Assembly (NCBI RefSeq): GCF_034366625.1
Contig: NZ_JAXMIH010000024.1
Location: forward strand, 186,001-250,000
DNA from: Prosthecobacter sp.
GTDB taxonomy: Bacteria; Verrucomicrobiota; Verrucomicrobiia; Verrucomicrobiales; Verrucomicrobiaceae
Length of the DNA: 64,000 nucleotides
Direction of reading: 5' to 3'
Below the pieces are notes generated by a model. It was not told the origin of the DNA, did no database searches, and saw only the letters and a program-made list of their open reading frames with translations. The position numbers and the translations under genes are program-made. Positions within the stretch are counted from its first letter, which is position 1. Every line of letters starts with the position of its first letter. Below are positions 52,701-60,357 of the stretch, piece after piece.

Positions 52701-54778
52701 CGAAGCAGCCGCAAAACGGCTACGTCATCATCGATGAACCGTTGCCCGGCGGCTGCATGTTCGTGCCGGGTTCTCTTTCTGCGAACGAGGCTCGCGTGGA
52801 ACAGCTTCCGGGCATGCTGCGGCTGTGGTTCATCCCCGGCATGTTTGTTGAGAGCACTGAGATCAGTTACGAGTTAATCGCGCTGCATCCGGGCACCTAT
52901 CGCATCCCGCACACGCGCGTGCGCGACGCCTGCCGTCCAGAGCGCTTCAATGCCGGGCCGGAGGGCAAACTGACAATTCTCGCGCCGGGCAAGCCTTCCA
53001 CCGATCCGTATGTGATGAACGGTTTCGAGCGTCTGGAGCTGGCGGAACTGCTCTTCAATGAGAACGCGCTCGAAGAAGCCCGCACACATCTCGAAATCCT
53101 GCGCAACGACGCCGAGGCGATGAAATCCCATGAGCGTGACATCGCGCGCATGCTGCTGTGGATTCACACCACACGCGAGAAAACAGACGCACGACAGGTG
53201 GTGGAGCTGTTCGAGGCGCTGAGCGAACGCCATCCCGACATCGTCATTCCCTTCGACAAAATTTTGAAGGTGGCCGCCGCGTATCGCCAGATCGGCGAGT
53301 TTGAGCGTGCCTGGCTCGTGTATCGCGCCACGATGGACAGCAGCTTCGTCAGCGACGCGGGCGTGAGCGCCGCGCTCGAAACTGCCGGTGACTTCCCCGG
53401 CAGCGCCGAGCATCAAACAAGCCTGTGGATGGAGTATCCCGATGGCGCGGACGGCTTGCTCGCCTCCTTCAGCCTCGCGCAACGCTTCCAGGAAATGGCG
53501 GCGAATCCCACCAGTGTGCCGCTGCGGCCTGGAGCGGCGAAGTGGACGAAGAACCAGCTTCTGGAACGCAGCCGCGATCTTTTGAGGCAGTTGGTGACGC
53601 TGCATGCAAAGGACGATCTCGCCGACGATGCCGCGTTCAGTCTCGCGAATGTGTTCTTCGATCTCAAAGACTACGCCAGCGTCGTCACAACGGCCGGGAA
53701 TGCCGCGACGACGTTCACCAAGAGCACCTTCCTGAACAACTTCCATTACATGACCGCGCTGGGCCGCTTCTGGCAGTATCAGTTTCCTGAGGCACTCGCC
53801 GCCGCCGCGCCGGTGGCTTCTGGCATGAGCGAGGATGCGCCGAACGCGCGCTACATCACCGCGCAGATTCATCACGCGCAGGGCAAGGTCGCCGAGGCGA
53901 TCCGCTGGTATGAAAAGGTGAAGGACGATTTCGATGATGCCCGAGAGTCCATTGCCGTGCTTCAGGAAAAAGGCGTGAAGCTGCCACATGCGACACGGGT
54001 GAAGCCCGGACAGCCGGTGAAGCTCGAACTCGACCACCGCAACGTGAAGGAGGCGGCATTGCTCATCTACCGTGTCGATTTGATGAAGTTGCACGAACGC
54101 CAGAAGGATCTGAGCAGCGTCAGCGGTGTGAATCTCTCTGGCATCACACCACAGGCGGAGATGAAGGTGCCGCTGGGCGACGGACTCGACTACGCGTGGA
54201 AGAAACGCAGCATCGAGCTGCCACTCAAAGACGAAGGCGCGTATCTCGTGATCTGCCGTGGCGATTCACAAATGACCAGCGGGCTTGTGCTGCTCACCAC
54301 GCTCGATTTGGAGGTCAATGAGGACGCCACGAATGGCGGCATCCGCGTGCAGTTGCGCGACACCATCCGCAACGCCTACGTAGCCGACGCCGACATCGCC
54401 GCCTACGACAGCAGCGGCACCGCCCAGCCGCAGAAAGGCCGCACCGATCCACGCGGTGCCTTCAGCGCCAGCGGCATCCACGGTCATGCGACCGTGGTGG
54501 TGAAACTCGGTGAGAATCGTTATGCCATTCATCGCAGCGCCACGCCCTTGATGCCTCCGCAGGTCGCGGTGCGCACCCCCGTGCCGATGCCAACGAACGG
54601 TGCCCCCGCGCAGCAACCCAGCGCGCCCGCCGCTGGCAAGCCGATGAGCAAAGACGATTATCTCTTCAACGTGAAAGGCAGATTCAACGATCTCAATACC
54701 GGCAACAAGGCCGCGTGGTTCGACAAGCTGCAAAACGAGGGAAAGGGCGTGAAAGCGGAGAAGGCGTTCAAGAAATGA
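46706..54778 (+). CDS. Giant alpha-2-macroglobulin-like protein with TPR-type flanks
   Basis: This 2690-residue exported protein has a signal peptide (MHHRIVLILTLAFAAFLHAG). Residues 25-580 are helical repeats of TPR type. MG2-like domains follow (YTDKPAYRAGDAVHFRG near residue 795). A glycine/serine-rich bait-like stretch lies near 1370-1430. The A2M core contains KWDFAPEIRTPVAVSPGD near 1502. Where thioester macroglobulins have the CxEQ motif, this protein has SLSQTAASRLL near 1640, so no thioester can form. An alpha/alpha-toroid, a C-terminal beta domain (DEPLPGGCMFVPGS near 2013), a second TPR-like block (2100-2420) and beta domains end it. It probably traps proteases or guards the periplasm. 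Function is inference. Confidence 0.9.
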   Translation: MHHRIVLILTLAFAAFLHAGPVEDASLLLQQQRYQDAATKLTDAVINAEKDAGYAHYLRAVALSESKQHAKAITDCDAVPAGHAWQRKALFLKAQCLAELKRHQEAEAIYSAEATQLFATMRKEKLAESLVVLAQEITKPAVPGQSVSGDAYNKALALYRKALELETGPTVRENLLFQSAAIIRRIKKHQEFPAACDMYLREFDPDWRGLTGSEAPKTPAKETGARRWEVRAMLIENLLVNGAGDASRVYAEDMLKLWKTKPPAAGTKPDIGELEWLLCRSHGAPAYSEFDPPQIAQVREDVQQGSFQRLQIQQGAMQHFPVSAGDPVKHVAALRAFLKSYPAHARSAEAAITLVQALVAQNKPDEAIEACKALYDRADWPAPAANEMDKRTPVERLEAWRQMAFFQIGALHFAARRYPQAIEQWRGYIAKHPDGGLWQQAQARIIEAEFQLCLEAVAADNREEATKRFDAFIAAHPLDARCAQLLFLNGQWPYAAALKEKDAAKAKPLFESAIAEWARLIIKHPQSEEASLALYRTGVIQAEHLDRHEDALNTFQRLNWGGWKQLAAERAAMMPQHSLALRTPRTFRTNETAQVRVNVRNIEKLKVSRYTLNLEDFFRSRHRLDGESGIGSLDIDLIQPDKTWEVAVADYTRLKPIEQAIDVPFDDAKPGVCLIRVEGEDWQASTIVIRSDIELIVQSAWKEALVFVQDRVKGTAVADVEVLISNGKEIIGQGKTAKDGVFRLRGEMIREAADLCVHVRTEAGVAIQRLNLRGMTQEITGGSTDRDSVVLSRRGFIYTDKPAYRAGDAVHFRGIIREVQDGAYSVPVGREYNISITDDGGRVLRRMKSKLSDFGTFTHSVPLPASTPVGSYRITAKAVEGDETHSAWFEVKEFEIEEISAVIETKPEAVFRGDRIEGTLRVSYSWGSPLVDEPVRLRMPDGRLLEGKTDTKGVFAFTQETTAFQPGSFVSFNAELPARSRSVPHTVAILSAGLRLVWDRVPAPALTDEPALIRVKALDHRGKPAATSVKVTLSRLDTQPANPVLSGLPGLVYIPNASVPERIAEFTVQTDAATGLGSSTVVLQSATPHQLHAQAADARGNTVEITTSVQASGPEDTTKLRLFSDDDEVNEGAALKVDAHSRIPAPLALITLAGEEMIEHRILKLAPGHNELPVTIAAAHWPHFEVSIACLDGDKLHSARKGFAVKRPLKIEIQTPAQAVKPGAAAEITLTTTDANGKPVAAELSLALASAALFAQYADGTENIDDFFHGSLRRATSLRINSNAGFQHRAASQVLTRDESGNVIASANTTPSHVERLRDMQLNESRVWYQQSSERQRLYRSVDELLVQRESLFLTEFDPPQLPQGGQALALGDGVMTLNISGSNGLVVSGSSAVFSGGLVMNTPTSPTAFDINGTTRFNTYGFRSGDQPIVGRMAFQADDARSTGGKPFASDAQWLCPLVTDASGKVKVSMTAPGVGGAWRLSSRGCTITTSVGQAEKEMITKWDFAPEIRTPVAVSPGDSFTPRMLLHGAPEGETTAEATFESTSTQKRMVTLKPDGTAEVIFDPVTAPASHGLSIATASAKTDKGTVALSANFIVPPVGETQRTHAANLLAVPGEALIAAAPGQSLQASVFGSPFVLLQNMSSLSQTAASRLLSRVSTARAGKASNEEQIRLLISELQITQRDGGWTWQDVKWQHDSVVSSLALWALVEAKALGLEVEETAVKGTSAYLKKALAIIPPDEPDKAAVILHALACVNEADFSVANRMYRDRAKLNDPALAWLAAAFQRMNRVDEAKELLKALEAKPVWVGSKTTSRLSSDDDTTAIVLYAAAKTEPGSTLAKKAADVLLQRLGVDLGAQSALQGLWTAALAEHFISTGMHQTPEAEEMKLTLNGNTRNVGSGEKIQIPTPKPGADGKIHLGLSWKDNKGTPIVITTFINEKPVDLKAATVDSLPTIAKRQWLHEGLRHHDLPLQAESSSPVNVAAQGQRLRVRLELKTPKQPQNGYVIIDEPLPGGCMFVPGSLSANEARVEQLPGMLRLWFIPGMFVESTEISYELIALHPGTYRIPHTRVRDACRPERFNAGPEGKLTILAPGKPSTDPYVMNGFERLELAELLFNENALEEARTHLEILRNDAEAMKSHERDIARMLLWIHTTREKTDARQVVELFEALSERHPDIVIPFDKILKVAAAYRQIGEFERAWLVYRATMDSSFVSDAGVSAALETAGDFPGSAEHQTSLWMEYPDGADGLLASFSLAQRFQEMAANPTSVPLRPGAAKWTKNQLLERSRDLLRQLVTLHAKDDLADDAAFSLANVFFDLKDYASVVTTAGNAATTFTKSTFLNNFHYMTALGRFWQYQFPEALAAAAPVASGMSEDAPNARYITAQIHHAQGKVAEAIRWYEKVKDDFDDARESIAVLQEKGVKLPHATRVKPGQPVKLELDHRNVKEAALLIYRVDLMKLHERQKDLSSVSGVNLSGITPQAEMKVPLGDGLDYAWKKRSIELPLKDEGAYLVICRGDSQMTSGLVLLTTLDLEVNEDATNGGIRVQLRDTIRNAYVADADIAAYDSSGTAQPQKGRTDPRGAFSASGIHGHATVVVKLGENRYAIHRSATPLMPPQVAVRTPVPMPTNGAPAQQPSAPAAGKPMSKDDYLFNVKGRFNDLNTGNKAAWFDKLQNEGKGVKAEKAFKK

Positions 54779-54826
54779 GCAGACAGCCGCATTGCATGCG
54801 CCAGTATTTCATATTCTCATTGTCCT

Positions 54827-55288
54827 ATGAACATCCGCCACCTCTTCAGCCTGCTCTACGCCCTTCTCATCGCCTCCTGCGCCACGCCGCCTGACCCGGA
54901 AACAAAGCCGATGGGCGAGAATGCGCTGAGCAAGGAAGAGATCAAGGCCGCGAAGGCCGGCCCGGTGGATTTCGTGAGTCATGTGAAGCCGGTGCTGGAA
55001 CGGAAATGCGTGATGTGCCACAACCGCAAGGCGCTGCCGGGCCACATGAGCCTCGAAAACCGCACGCAGGCGATGCGCTCCGGGGCGTTGGGCGCTTACA
55101 TCGTGCCCGGTCATCCTGAGAACAGCCTGCTCATTGCCAATGTCCATTCCGCACATCAAAACGTCAGCGTCATGCCCGCCGTGGGCGAGCGCCTGACAAA
55201 GGATGAGTACGCCATCCTCACGAAGTGGGTGAAGGAAGGCGCAAACTGGCCTTCAGGAGCGGCAGGGACTCTGGAAATCGTTCGGTAA
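54827..55288 (+). CDS. Small cytochrome c-type lipoprotein (PSCyt1-like)
   Basis: A 153-residue lipoprotein with lipobox LIASC (lipidated Cys18). A single heme-binding motif, CVMCH (residues 61-65), follows VDFVSHVKPVLERK, as in PSCyt1 domains. A possible distal Met is in SVMPAVGERLTKDEYAI. It should be a membrane-attached periplasmic electron carrier or a structural relative. It lies 48 bp after the macroglobulin-like gene on the same strand. Confidence 0.82.
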   Translation: MNIRHLFSLLYALLIASCATPPDPETKPMGENALSKEEIKAAKAGPVDFVSHVKPVLERKCVMCHNRKALPGHMSLENRTQAMRSGALGAYIVPGHPENSLLIANVHSAHQNVSVMPAVGERLTKDEYAILTKWVKEGANWPSGAAGTLEIVR

Positions 55289-55358
55289 TCAGAATTTCCG
55301 ATCTCAGGCATTCGGAATTCGTCTTGGCCTCACGGACCGATCATGCTCTACATGCCGC

Positions 55359-56498
55359 ATGCCTGACACCCGCGCCCTCATTTCCAATCCCGCCGACCTC
55401 AAACCGTCCACCGCCTGGAACGAGACGGTCTGGGCTTACACGAGCGAGGAGGAACTCGTCGATCACACCACGAAGGCGCGTCTCTGCGTGGCCACGCTGC
55501 TGCCCTTCAAGGACAAGAAGCCCGACTGGGACGGCTTCAACAAGAGCGTGCGCTGGATGCAGCAGTGCGCCGCGCATTACGGCGTCGAGATGGTCTTCGT
55601 GCTCAATGCGGACACCGGTTACATCTTCGATCTCGACAACGACCTCTACGCCGAGGTACTGAAGCGATTCCGCGCCGAGTTTCCCGAGCAGCGCTTCATC
55701 GCCGGCGTCACCGCACGCGGTGCGGAGAACGACAGCGCCTTCAAAGCGGAGCGCTACTGGCCGCTGCTCGACATCGCGCAGGAGCACGACAACTGCGAGA
55801 TGATGATCATGACCAGCAAGCTGCTCAACACGCTGGAAAACGAGCCACGACGCGATGCCTACTTCCAAATCGCCGAGCATCTCATCCGCCCCGGCATCGC
55901 GCATGCGCTGGAGCCGTCCTTCGTGTCGTGGGCCACGCCGTTTGATCCGTGGCTGTTCCATGAGATCGCCGTGCATCCGGCCTATGTCGGCGGCAAGGTC
56001 AGCACGCTCGACGAGCCACACTTCCATTATTGGGCCGCCATGTGCAAAGGCTTGAACCTGCCCTTCTCACCGCACAGCGGCGACGACTACGGCATCGCCA
56101 CCGCCATCAAGCTCGGCCTGCCGCTGCTCATCGGCGCGGGCGTGAGCGCCTGCCCGCTCATCTGCGCCGCCCGCGACATGTGGCTGCTCGACAGCGTCGC
56201 CGACAAGCAATTCAAAACCGGCACCGGCCGCTTCGACACACGCGTGTACAAGCTCTTCGAAGCCTTCCAATCCTTCGAAGACCTCGTCTTCCGCCTCGAC
56301 GACCGCATGAGCGCCTCGCCCTACAAGCACAGCACCGCGCACGTTCTCCATCAACTCGGCCTCATCGCCGCTCCTGAAGCACATCCCGCCTGCAAAGACC
56401 TGCGCGGAGCCGACGAAGCCCAGCGCATGGAAGAAGCGATGAGAAGGCCGAAACGTCTCGCGAAGAAGCTGGGGATTCCGTTTTTTGGGGGGGAGTAG
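55359..56498 (+). CDS. Dihydrodipicolinate synthase-like (DapA superfamily) aldolase
   Basis: A 379-residue cytoplasmic protein with a TIM-barrel strand pattern. VEMVFVLNADTGYIF, FIAGVTARGAEN and MMIMTSKLLN are candidate strands. The segment AYVGGKVSTLDEPHFHYW aligns with the Schiff-base lysine strand of DapA-like class I aldolases, putting the catalytic Lys near residue 213. The usual YNxP tyrosine motif is not obvious, so it is probably not the lysine-pathway enzyme. It may cleave or form a keto-acid or sugar acid. It starts 70 bp after the cytochrome lipoprotein gene. Confidence 0.6.
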   Translation: MPDTRALISNPADLKPSTAWNETVWAYTSEEELVDHTTKARLCVATLLPFKDKKPDWDGFNKSVRWMQQCAAHYGVEMVFVLNADTGYIFDLDNDLYAEVLKRFRAEFPEQRFIAGVTARGAENDSAFKAERYWPLLDIAQEHDNCEMMIMTSKLLNTLENEPRRDAYFQIAEHLIRPGIAHALEPSFVSWATPFDPWLFHEIAVHPAYVGGKVSTLDEPHFHYWAAMCKGLNLPFSPHSGDDYGIATAIKLGLPLLIGAGVSACPLICAARDMWLLDSVADKQFKTGTGRFDTRVYKLFEAFQSFEDLVFRLDDRMSASPYKHSTAHVLHQLGLIAAPEAHPACKDLRGADEAQRMEEAMRRPKRLAKKLGIPFFGGE

Positions 56499-56506
56499 TC
56501 AGCAAC

Positions 56507-57532
56507 TCAAAGCCTATCAAAGTCACACTGTGGGTAACGCGTTTTTAGCTTCTGTCGCAGCTCTTCGAGATGTTTGATAAAAACACCTGTTTCTGATTGC
56601 CAACGCGAAAACGCAGGCCTGTGCCTTGCTAGGATTGATTCGAGCTCTTGTTGTTGTGCGGGTGCCAATCCTAGGCGCGTAATTGCCTCTCCAAAATCTC
56701 CTCCAAACTGATCTTGAGTGCGATTCAGCCCATACAAACGGCCAATGAATGCAAGAACCTCAACCTTGGCGGACAATTCCCGGGCTTCAGCCTCCATAGC
56801 CCCCATGGCCTTTTGGGCTTCGACGAGCGCTTGTATATAAGATCTTAAAAGGGACGCAAATTCGGCATCCACATTTGGCATCCTTGCTATCTCAGAAGAT
56901 CGCAAGATTGCGAAGCGAACACTTTCACTTGGAGAAGGAAATTGTGTCTTCCTAAGGTTGTCAATCATCTGTAAAAGTTCCTGGAATGCAGAATGAGTCG
57001 CCTGTGCTTGCACCGGTTCGCCTGATGGATTGGCTACGTCGTTCTTTGAACGTGTCCCCATCATGGTTCCAACTAGTCCAACAAGCAGAAGCAAGCCCAC
57101 CACGGTCTTTCCAATCAGCGAATAACAACCGCTGTCTTTGTTTTCTACGGTTACGGGTTGCGGCTGCACGGGCGCAATGTCATTTTTCTTCAAAGGAACT
57201 ATTGGGGGCCACTCCATTGCCTGTGTTTTGACAACGGGGGCTGGGTTACTGGAATAAAAAACTGCCTGCACATCCCCAAAGCCTACTCGATCCCCATCAT
57301 TGAGGCTGGCTTCCTCAATTTGGGCACCGTTCACCCGCGTGCCATTACTGGAACTGAGATCCTGAATGTCGAATTTAGAACCATGTTTACGAATGACGGC
57401 ATGATGTCCCGATACAGAATTGTGAGTGAGCATCACAATGCTTTGGGGATGACGACCAATTGTAGTCGCGTCATGTTTCAGGTCATGGACGATTGTAGTC
57501 CCGTCCCCTGTGTAAAAAAATAAATGGGCCAT
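56507..57532 (-). CDS. FHA-domain membrane protein
   Basis: A 341-residue protein. The N-terminal FHA domain has its conserved residues: TTIGRHPQSIV (Gly-Arg), NSVSGHHAVI (Ser-x-x-His) and SSSNGTRVNG (Asn-Gly). Such domains bind phosphothreonine peptides. A transmembrane helix (TVVGLLLLVGLVGTMMG) lies near residue 145. The rest is helical. Codon use is AT-richer than in neighbours, suggesting transfer. ATG at 57532 is preferred to a TTG at 57550. It is convergent with the aldolase gene (8 bp gap). No Ser/Thr kinase is nearby. Confidence 0.82.
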   Translation of the reverse strand: MAHLFFYTGDGTTIVHDLKHDATTIGRHPQSIVMLTHNSVSGHHAVIRKHGSKFDIQDLSSSNGTRVNGAQIEEASLNDGDRVGFGDVQAVFYSSNPAPVVKTQAMEWPPIVPLKKNDIAPVQPQPVTVENKDSGCYSLIGKTVVGLLLLVGLVGTMMGTRSKNDVANPSGEPVQAQATHSAFQELLQMIDNLRKTQFPSPSESVRFAILRSSEIARMPNVDAEFASLLRSYIQALVEAQKAMGAMEAEARELSAKVEVLAFIGRLYGLNRTQDQFGGDFGEAITRLGLAPAQQQELESILARHRPAFSRWQSETGVFIKHLEELRQKLKTRYPQCDFDRL

Positions 57533-57560
57533 AAACGACTGTTCTGCCAATGCACCTATT

Positions 57561-58400
57561 TCACACGCTTGTCAAAATCGCCTCCATCATCCGCAGCGCT
57601 TCGCGATTGGGCCTCACATCGTGGACGCGGACGATGCGGGCGCCGTGTTCGCGGGCGTAGGCGCTAAGAGCGATGGTAGGCCAGAAGCGATCGTCCATGG
57701 CGTCGGAATGAAGGACTTTGGCGATCATGGATTTGCGTGAGACGCCGATGAGCAGTGGGCGCAGCGCGGCGAGCTTTGGCAGCTCGCGCATGAGGGTGAG
57801 GTTGTGCTCCAGGGTCTTGCCAAAGCCGAAGCCTGGGTCGAGCACGACGCGTTCGGGGGCGATGCCTTCATTTTCGAGCAGGCGCAGGCGGTTCTCAAAG
57901 TAACCGCGCACCTCGGCGACGACATCGTCGTAGTGCGGGTTCGCCTGCATGGTCTGCGGGGTGCCGGTCATGTGCATGACGACGAGGCCGGCGCTGGTTT
58001 GAGCTGCAAGACGCGGCATGGCGGCATCGGCGCGCAAGCCGGTGACGTCGTTGATGATGTCGGCCCCGGCATCGAGCGCAGCGCGGGCGACGGCGGCCTT
58101 CATGGTGTCGATGGAGATGAGCGCCTTGGTTTGGGAACGCACGGCGCGGATCACCGGCAATACGCGGCGCAGTTCCTCGGCTTCCTCGACGGGTTCGGCA
58201 CCGGGGCGGGTGGATTCGCCGCCGATGTCGAGGATGTCGGCTCCTTCGGCGATCAAGGCGAGCGCGTGCTCGACGGCGCGACCGTGGTCGTTGAAGCGGC
58301 CGCCGTCGGAAAAGCTGTCGGGCGTGACGTTGACGATGCCCATGATGAGGCCGCGATGCGTGAGATCGAGGTCGTGGTTGCCGAAACGCCAGCGGAACAT
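57561..58400 (-). CDS. folP: Dihydropteroate synthase
   Basis: A 279-residue TIM-barrel enzyme. Signatures include IMGIVNVTPDSFSDGG at residue 20, DIGGESTRPGAEPV near 58 and LDPGFGFGKT near 193. The C-terminal RVHDVRPN segment is the usual RxHD motif. It joins dihydropterin pyrophosphate and p-aminobenzoate in folate synthesis. ATG at 58400 is preferred over an upstream TTG at 58433. It is divergent from a hypothetical gene and lies upstream of the FHA gene on the same strand. Confidence 0.94.
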   Translation of the reverse strand: MFRWRFGNHDLDLTHRGLIMGIVNVTPDSFSDGGRFNDHGRAVEHALALIAEGADILDIGGESTRPGAEPVEEAEELRRVLPVIRAVRSQTKALISIDTMKAAVARAALDAGADIINDVTGLRADAAMPRLAAQTSAGLVVMHMTGTPQTMQANPHYDDVVAEVRGYFENRLRLLENEGIAPERVVLDPGFGFGKTLEHNLTLMRELPKLAALRPLLIGVSRKSMIAKVLHSDAMDDRFWPTIALSAYAREHGARIVRVHDVRPNREALRMMEAILTSV

Positions 58401-58477
58401 GCGGCATGGTGGCGTGAATTTGCGTCCGTCCAACGAGAAAACTGGAGATGATCGGCGGGCTGCTCTATGGAACCGGC

Positions 58478-59926
58478 ATGAAGCTCAACCCCACCGCCCT
58501 GCTGCTCATTCTCCTCGCGCTTGGAGGCGCGGCGGCGTTTTTTCTGGCGGGAACGAAGCCGGAGAAGCCGGTGGTGGTGGCCGCCAAGCCGGAAGCGGCG
58601 CCGATCAACGTGACGAACGGCACTGTGGACGATTTGCAGAAGCAGATCGTGCTGTTGCAGGGACAGATCGAGTATCTGCAAGGCCAGAACGACGCGCTCA
58701 AGGATGAGAACGCGCAGATGCTGCAAAAGCTCGGCACGCTGGGCATGAAGGACGCGCCGAAAATGAATTTGAAGGACGATGGCGTGGCTCCTGACTTCGT
58801 GGGCATGGGTTTGGAGATGATGAAGATGCGTAAGCTGCATGCGCTGCCGATGGTGACGACGACAGTGAGCCAGCAGGAGGTGGAATCAGCGATTCTCGCG
58901 TGGTTGAAACGGCAGCAGCCGAATGACGAGGCGAAGAAATTCGCTCGCGGCCTCGCGGCGCTGGGCTGGATTCCCGAAGCAATTGATCCGCTGCCGCTGC
59001 GTGCGGCGCTGCTGGCACGTCAGCTCGGCGGCTGGTATGACGCGGAAACGGAAACGATGCTCACCGTCGATCCTGAAACGGCATCCGGCCCTGCGGTGAC
59101 CTCGAACGAGCCGACGGGCATCGCCTTCGGACAATTGCTGCGTGAATACGGCAGCACCTTGTTTCAGCCGCAGCACGGACCGCTGACGACGGACATGCGG
59201 CTGGCGCGTGAGGCATTGATCTCGGGCGATGCGGGGCTGACGCGCTTCCTGCATTCGCTGCAAAATCCAGCTTCAGCGCCGAAGGACGATCTGCCCGCTG
59301 AAGATCCTGATCATCCGCTGAACCAGGTGCCGATGCCGGCCTTCCTGCGGGAAATGGCGTTGTTTCCTTTCAGCCGTGGCTTTGATTTCGCACAGACGCT
59401 GCATAGCGCGGGAAGTTTTCCGCAGCTCAACTCCGCCTACAGCCGTCCGCCGATCAACACGGCGGAAGTGATCGAACCAGAGGTGTATTTGAATCCCGAA
59501 CGGCCTGCGCCGGTGGAGATCAAGCTGGATGACGTGAAGCTCGGCGGCGCGCTGCCGTTTCTCGACGACCGCCTCGGCAAATTCGTCTGCGCGACGGCGC
59601 TGCGCACCTACAACAACGATGAGGACGCAGGTCTGGGCACGCGTGGCCTCGTGGCGGATCGATTTCTCGCCTGGGCGGCGGATGGCGGCGCGAAACGCGA
59701 TCACGCGGCGTGGCAGACGCTGTTCATGGACAAAGCGTCCGCCGATGCTTTTCACAAGGCAATGCTGAACTCGCTCAAACAACGCTATGACACGAAGGGC
59801 GAGGCCGAATTTACCGCGCAGGGCCGGTTTGTGACGCTGATGCGCAATCGCGGCGAGGCGGGCGTGGTTTTGATTGATGCGGCCAGTGAAGAAGCACGCG
59901 CCGCCTTGAAGCTTTTGATGAAGTGA
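58478..59926 (+). CDS. Membrane-anchored coiled-coil protein, uncharacterised
   Basis: A 482-residue protein with an N-terminal membrane helix ([19 protein letters not shown]). A coiled-coil of about 35 residues follows ([20 protein letters not shown]). The rest is a soluble domain of about 370 residues without a recognised motif, presumably periplasmic. A start at 58448 is possible, but its Shine-Dalgarno-like GGAG abuts the ATG. Its stop shares a base with the acylphosphatase start. Function is unknown. Confidence 0.7.
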   Translation: MKLNPTALLLILLALGGAAAFFLAGTKPEKPVVVAAKPEAAPINVTNGTVDDLQKQIVLLQGQIEYLQGQNDALKDENAQMLQKLGTLGMKDAPKMNLKDDGVAPDFVGMGLEMMKMRKLHALPMVTTTVSQQEVESAILAWLKRQQPNDEAKKFARGLAALGWIPEAIDPLPLRAALLARQLGGWYDAETETMLTVDPETASGPAVTSNEPTGIAFGQLLREYGSTLFQPQHGPLTTDMRLAREALISGDAGLTRFLHSLQNPASAPKDDLPAEDPDHPLNQVPMPAFLREMALFPFSRGFDFAQTLHSAGSFPQLNSAYSRPPINTAEVIEPEVYLNPERPAPVEIKLDDVKLGGALPFLDDRLGKFVCATALRTYNNDEDAGLGTRGLVADRFLAWAADGGAKRDHAAWQTLFMDKASADAFHKAMLNSLKQRYDTKGEAEFTAQGRFVTLMRNRGEAGVVLIDAASEEARAALKLLMK

Positions 59927-60201
59927 TGACTGCCAAACATGTTTTCTACACCGGCCACGTCCAAGGCGTGGGTTTTCGCTACAGCACCAAACGGATCGCC
60001 TCCGGCTTCGATGTGACCGGCTGGGTCAAAAATCTGCCGGACGGCCGCGTGGAGCTGTTTGCGCAGGCCTTGGATATCGATGAGCTGGATGCGTTCCTCG
60101 AAGACATCGAGCGGAGCAGCCTGGGATCGCATATCAAGGGGAGCGAAGTAAAAGTGGTGCCCGCAGAGCCAAACTTGCGCGGATTCAGCATCGTGCGTTG
60201 A
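59926..60201 (+). CDS. acyP: Acylphosphatase
   Basis: A 91-residue enzyme with the full signature: [12 protein letters not shown] carries the phosphate-binding Arg18, and [13 protein letters not shown] carries the catalytic Asn36. It hydrolyses acyl phosphates such as acetyl phosphate or carbamoyl phosphate. Length and motif order are normal for the family. It is translationally coupled to the upstream coiled-coil gene (TGATG). Confidence 0.93.
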   Translation: MTAKHVFYTGHVQGVGFRYSTKRIASGFDVTGWVKNLPDGRVELFAQALDIDELDAFLEDIERSSLGSHIKGSEVKVVPAEPNLRGFSIVR

Positions 60202-60221
60202 TTAGCGCCGCCCAACCATGA

Positions 60222-60344
60222 ATCAGAATCAAAACGCGAATGGCCGCAAATGGCCGCGAATTCACACGAATGGCTCGCTGCCAGCATGCAGATCGTCTGT
60301 ATTCGCGACGATTCGCGGGTATTCGTGCTCATTCGCGTTCTGAT
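60222..60344. repeat. Inverted repeat built from 10-nt tandem units
   Basis: The left arm has four consecutive 10-nt units from 60235 to 60274 (CGCGAATGGC, CGCAAATGGC, CGCGAATTCA, CACGAATGGC). The right arm has four inverted-type units from 60301 to 60340 (ATTCGCGACG, ATTCGCGGGT, ATTCGTGCTC, ATTCGCGTTC). Flanking ATCAGAA and TTCTGAT at 60222 and 60338 also pair. It fills the gap between acyP and the ABC ATPase gene. Confidence 0.75.
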
Positions 60345-60357
60345 CGACCCAACCGCC

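Noticed and set aside
55292-55320. Interrupted inverted repeat (GAATTTCCG and CGGAATTC) after the cytochrome lipoprotein gene
   Set aside because: It is short, has a bulge and is not followed by a T-run, so I do not call it a terminator.
57158-57523. 121-residue plus-strand open frame opposite the FHA domain
   Set aside because: It is antisense to the conserved FHA residues and has no motif of its own.
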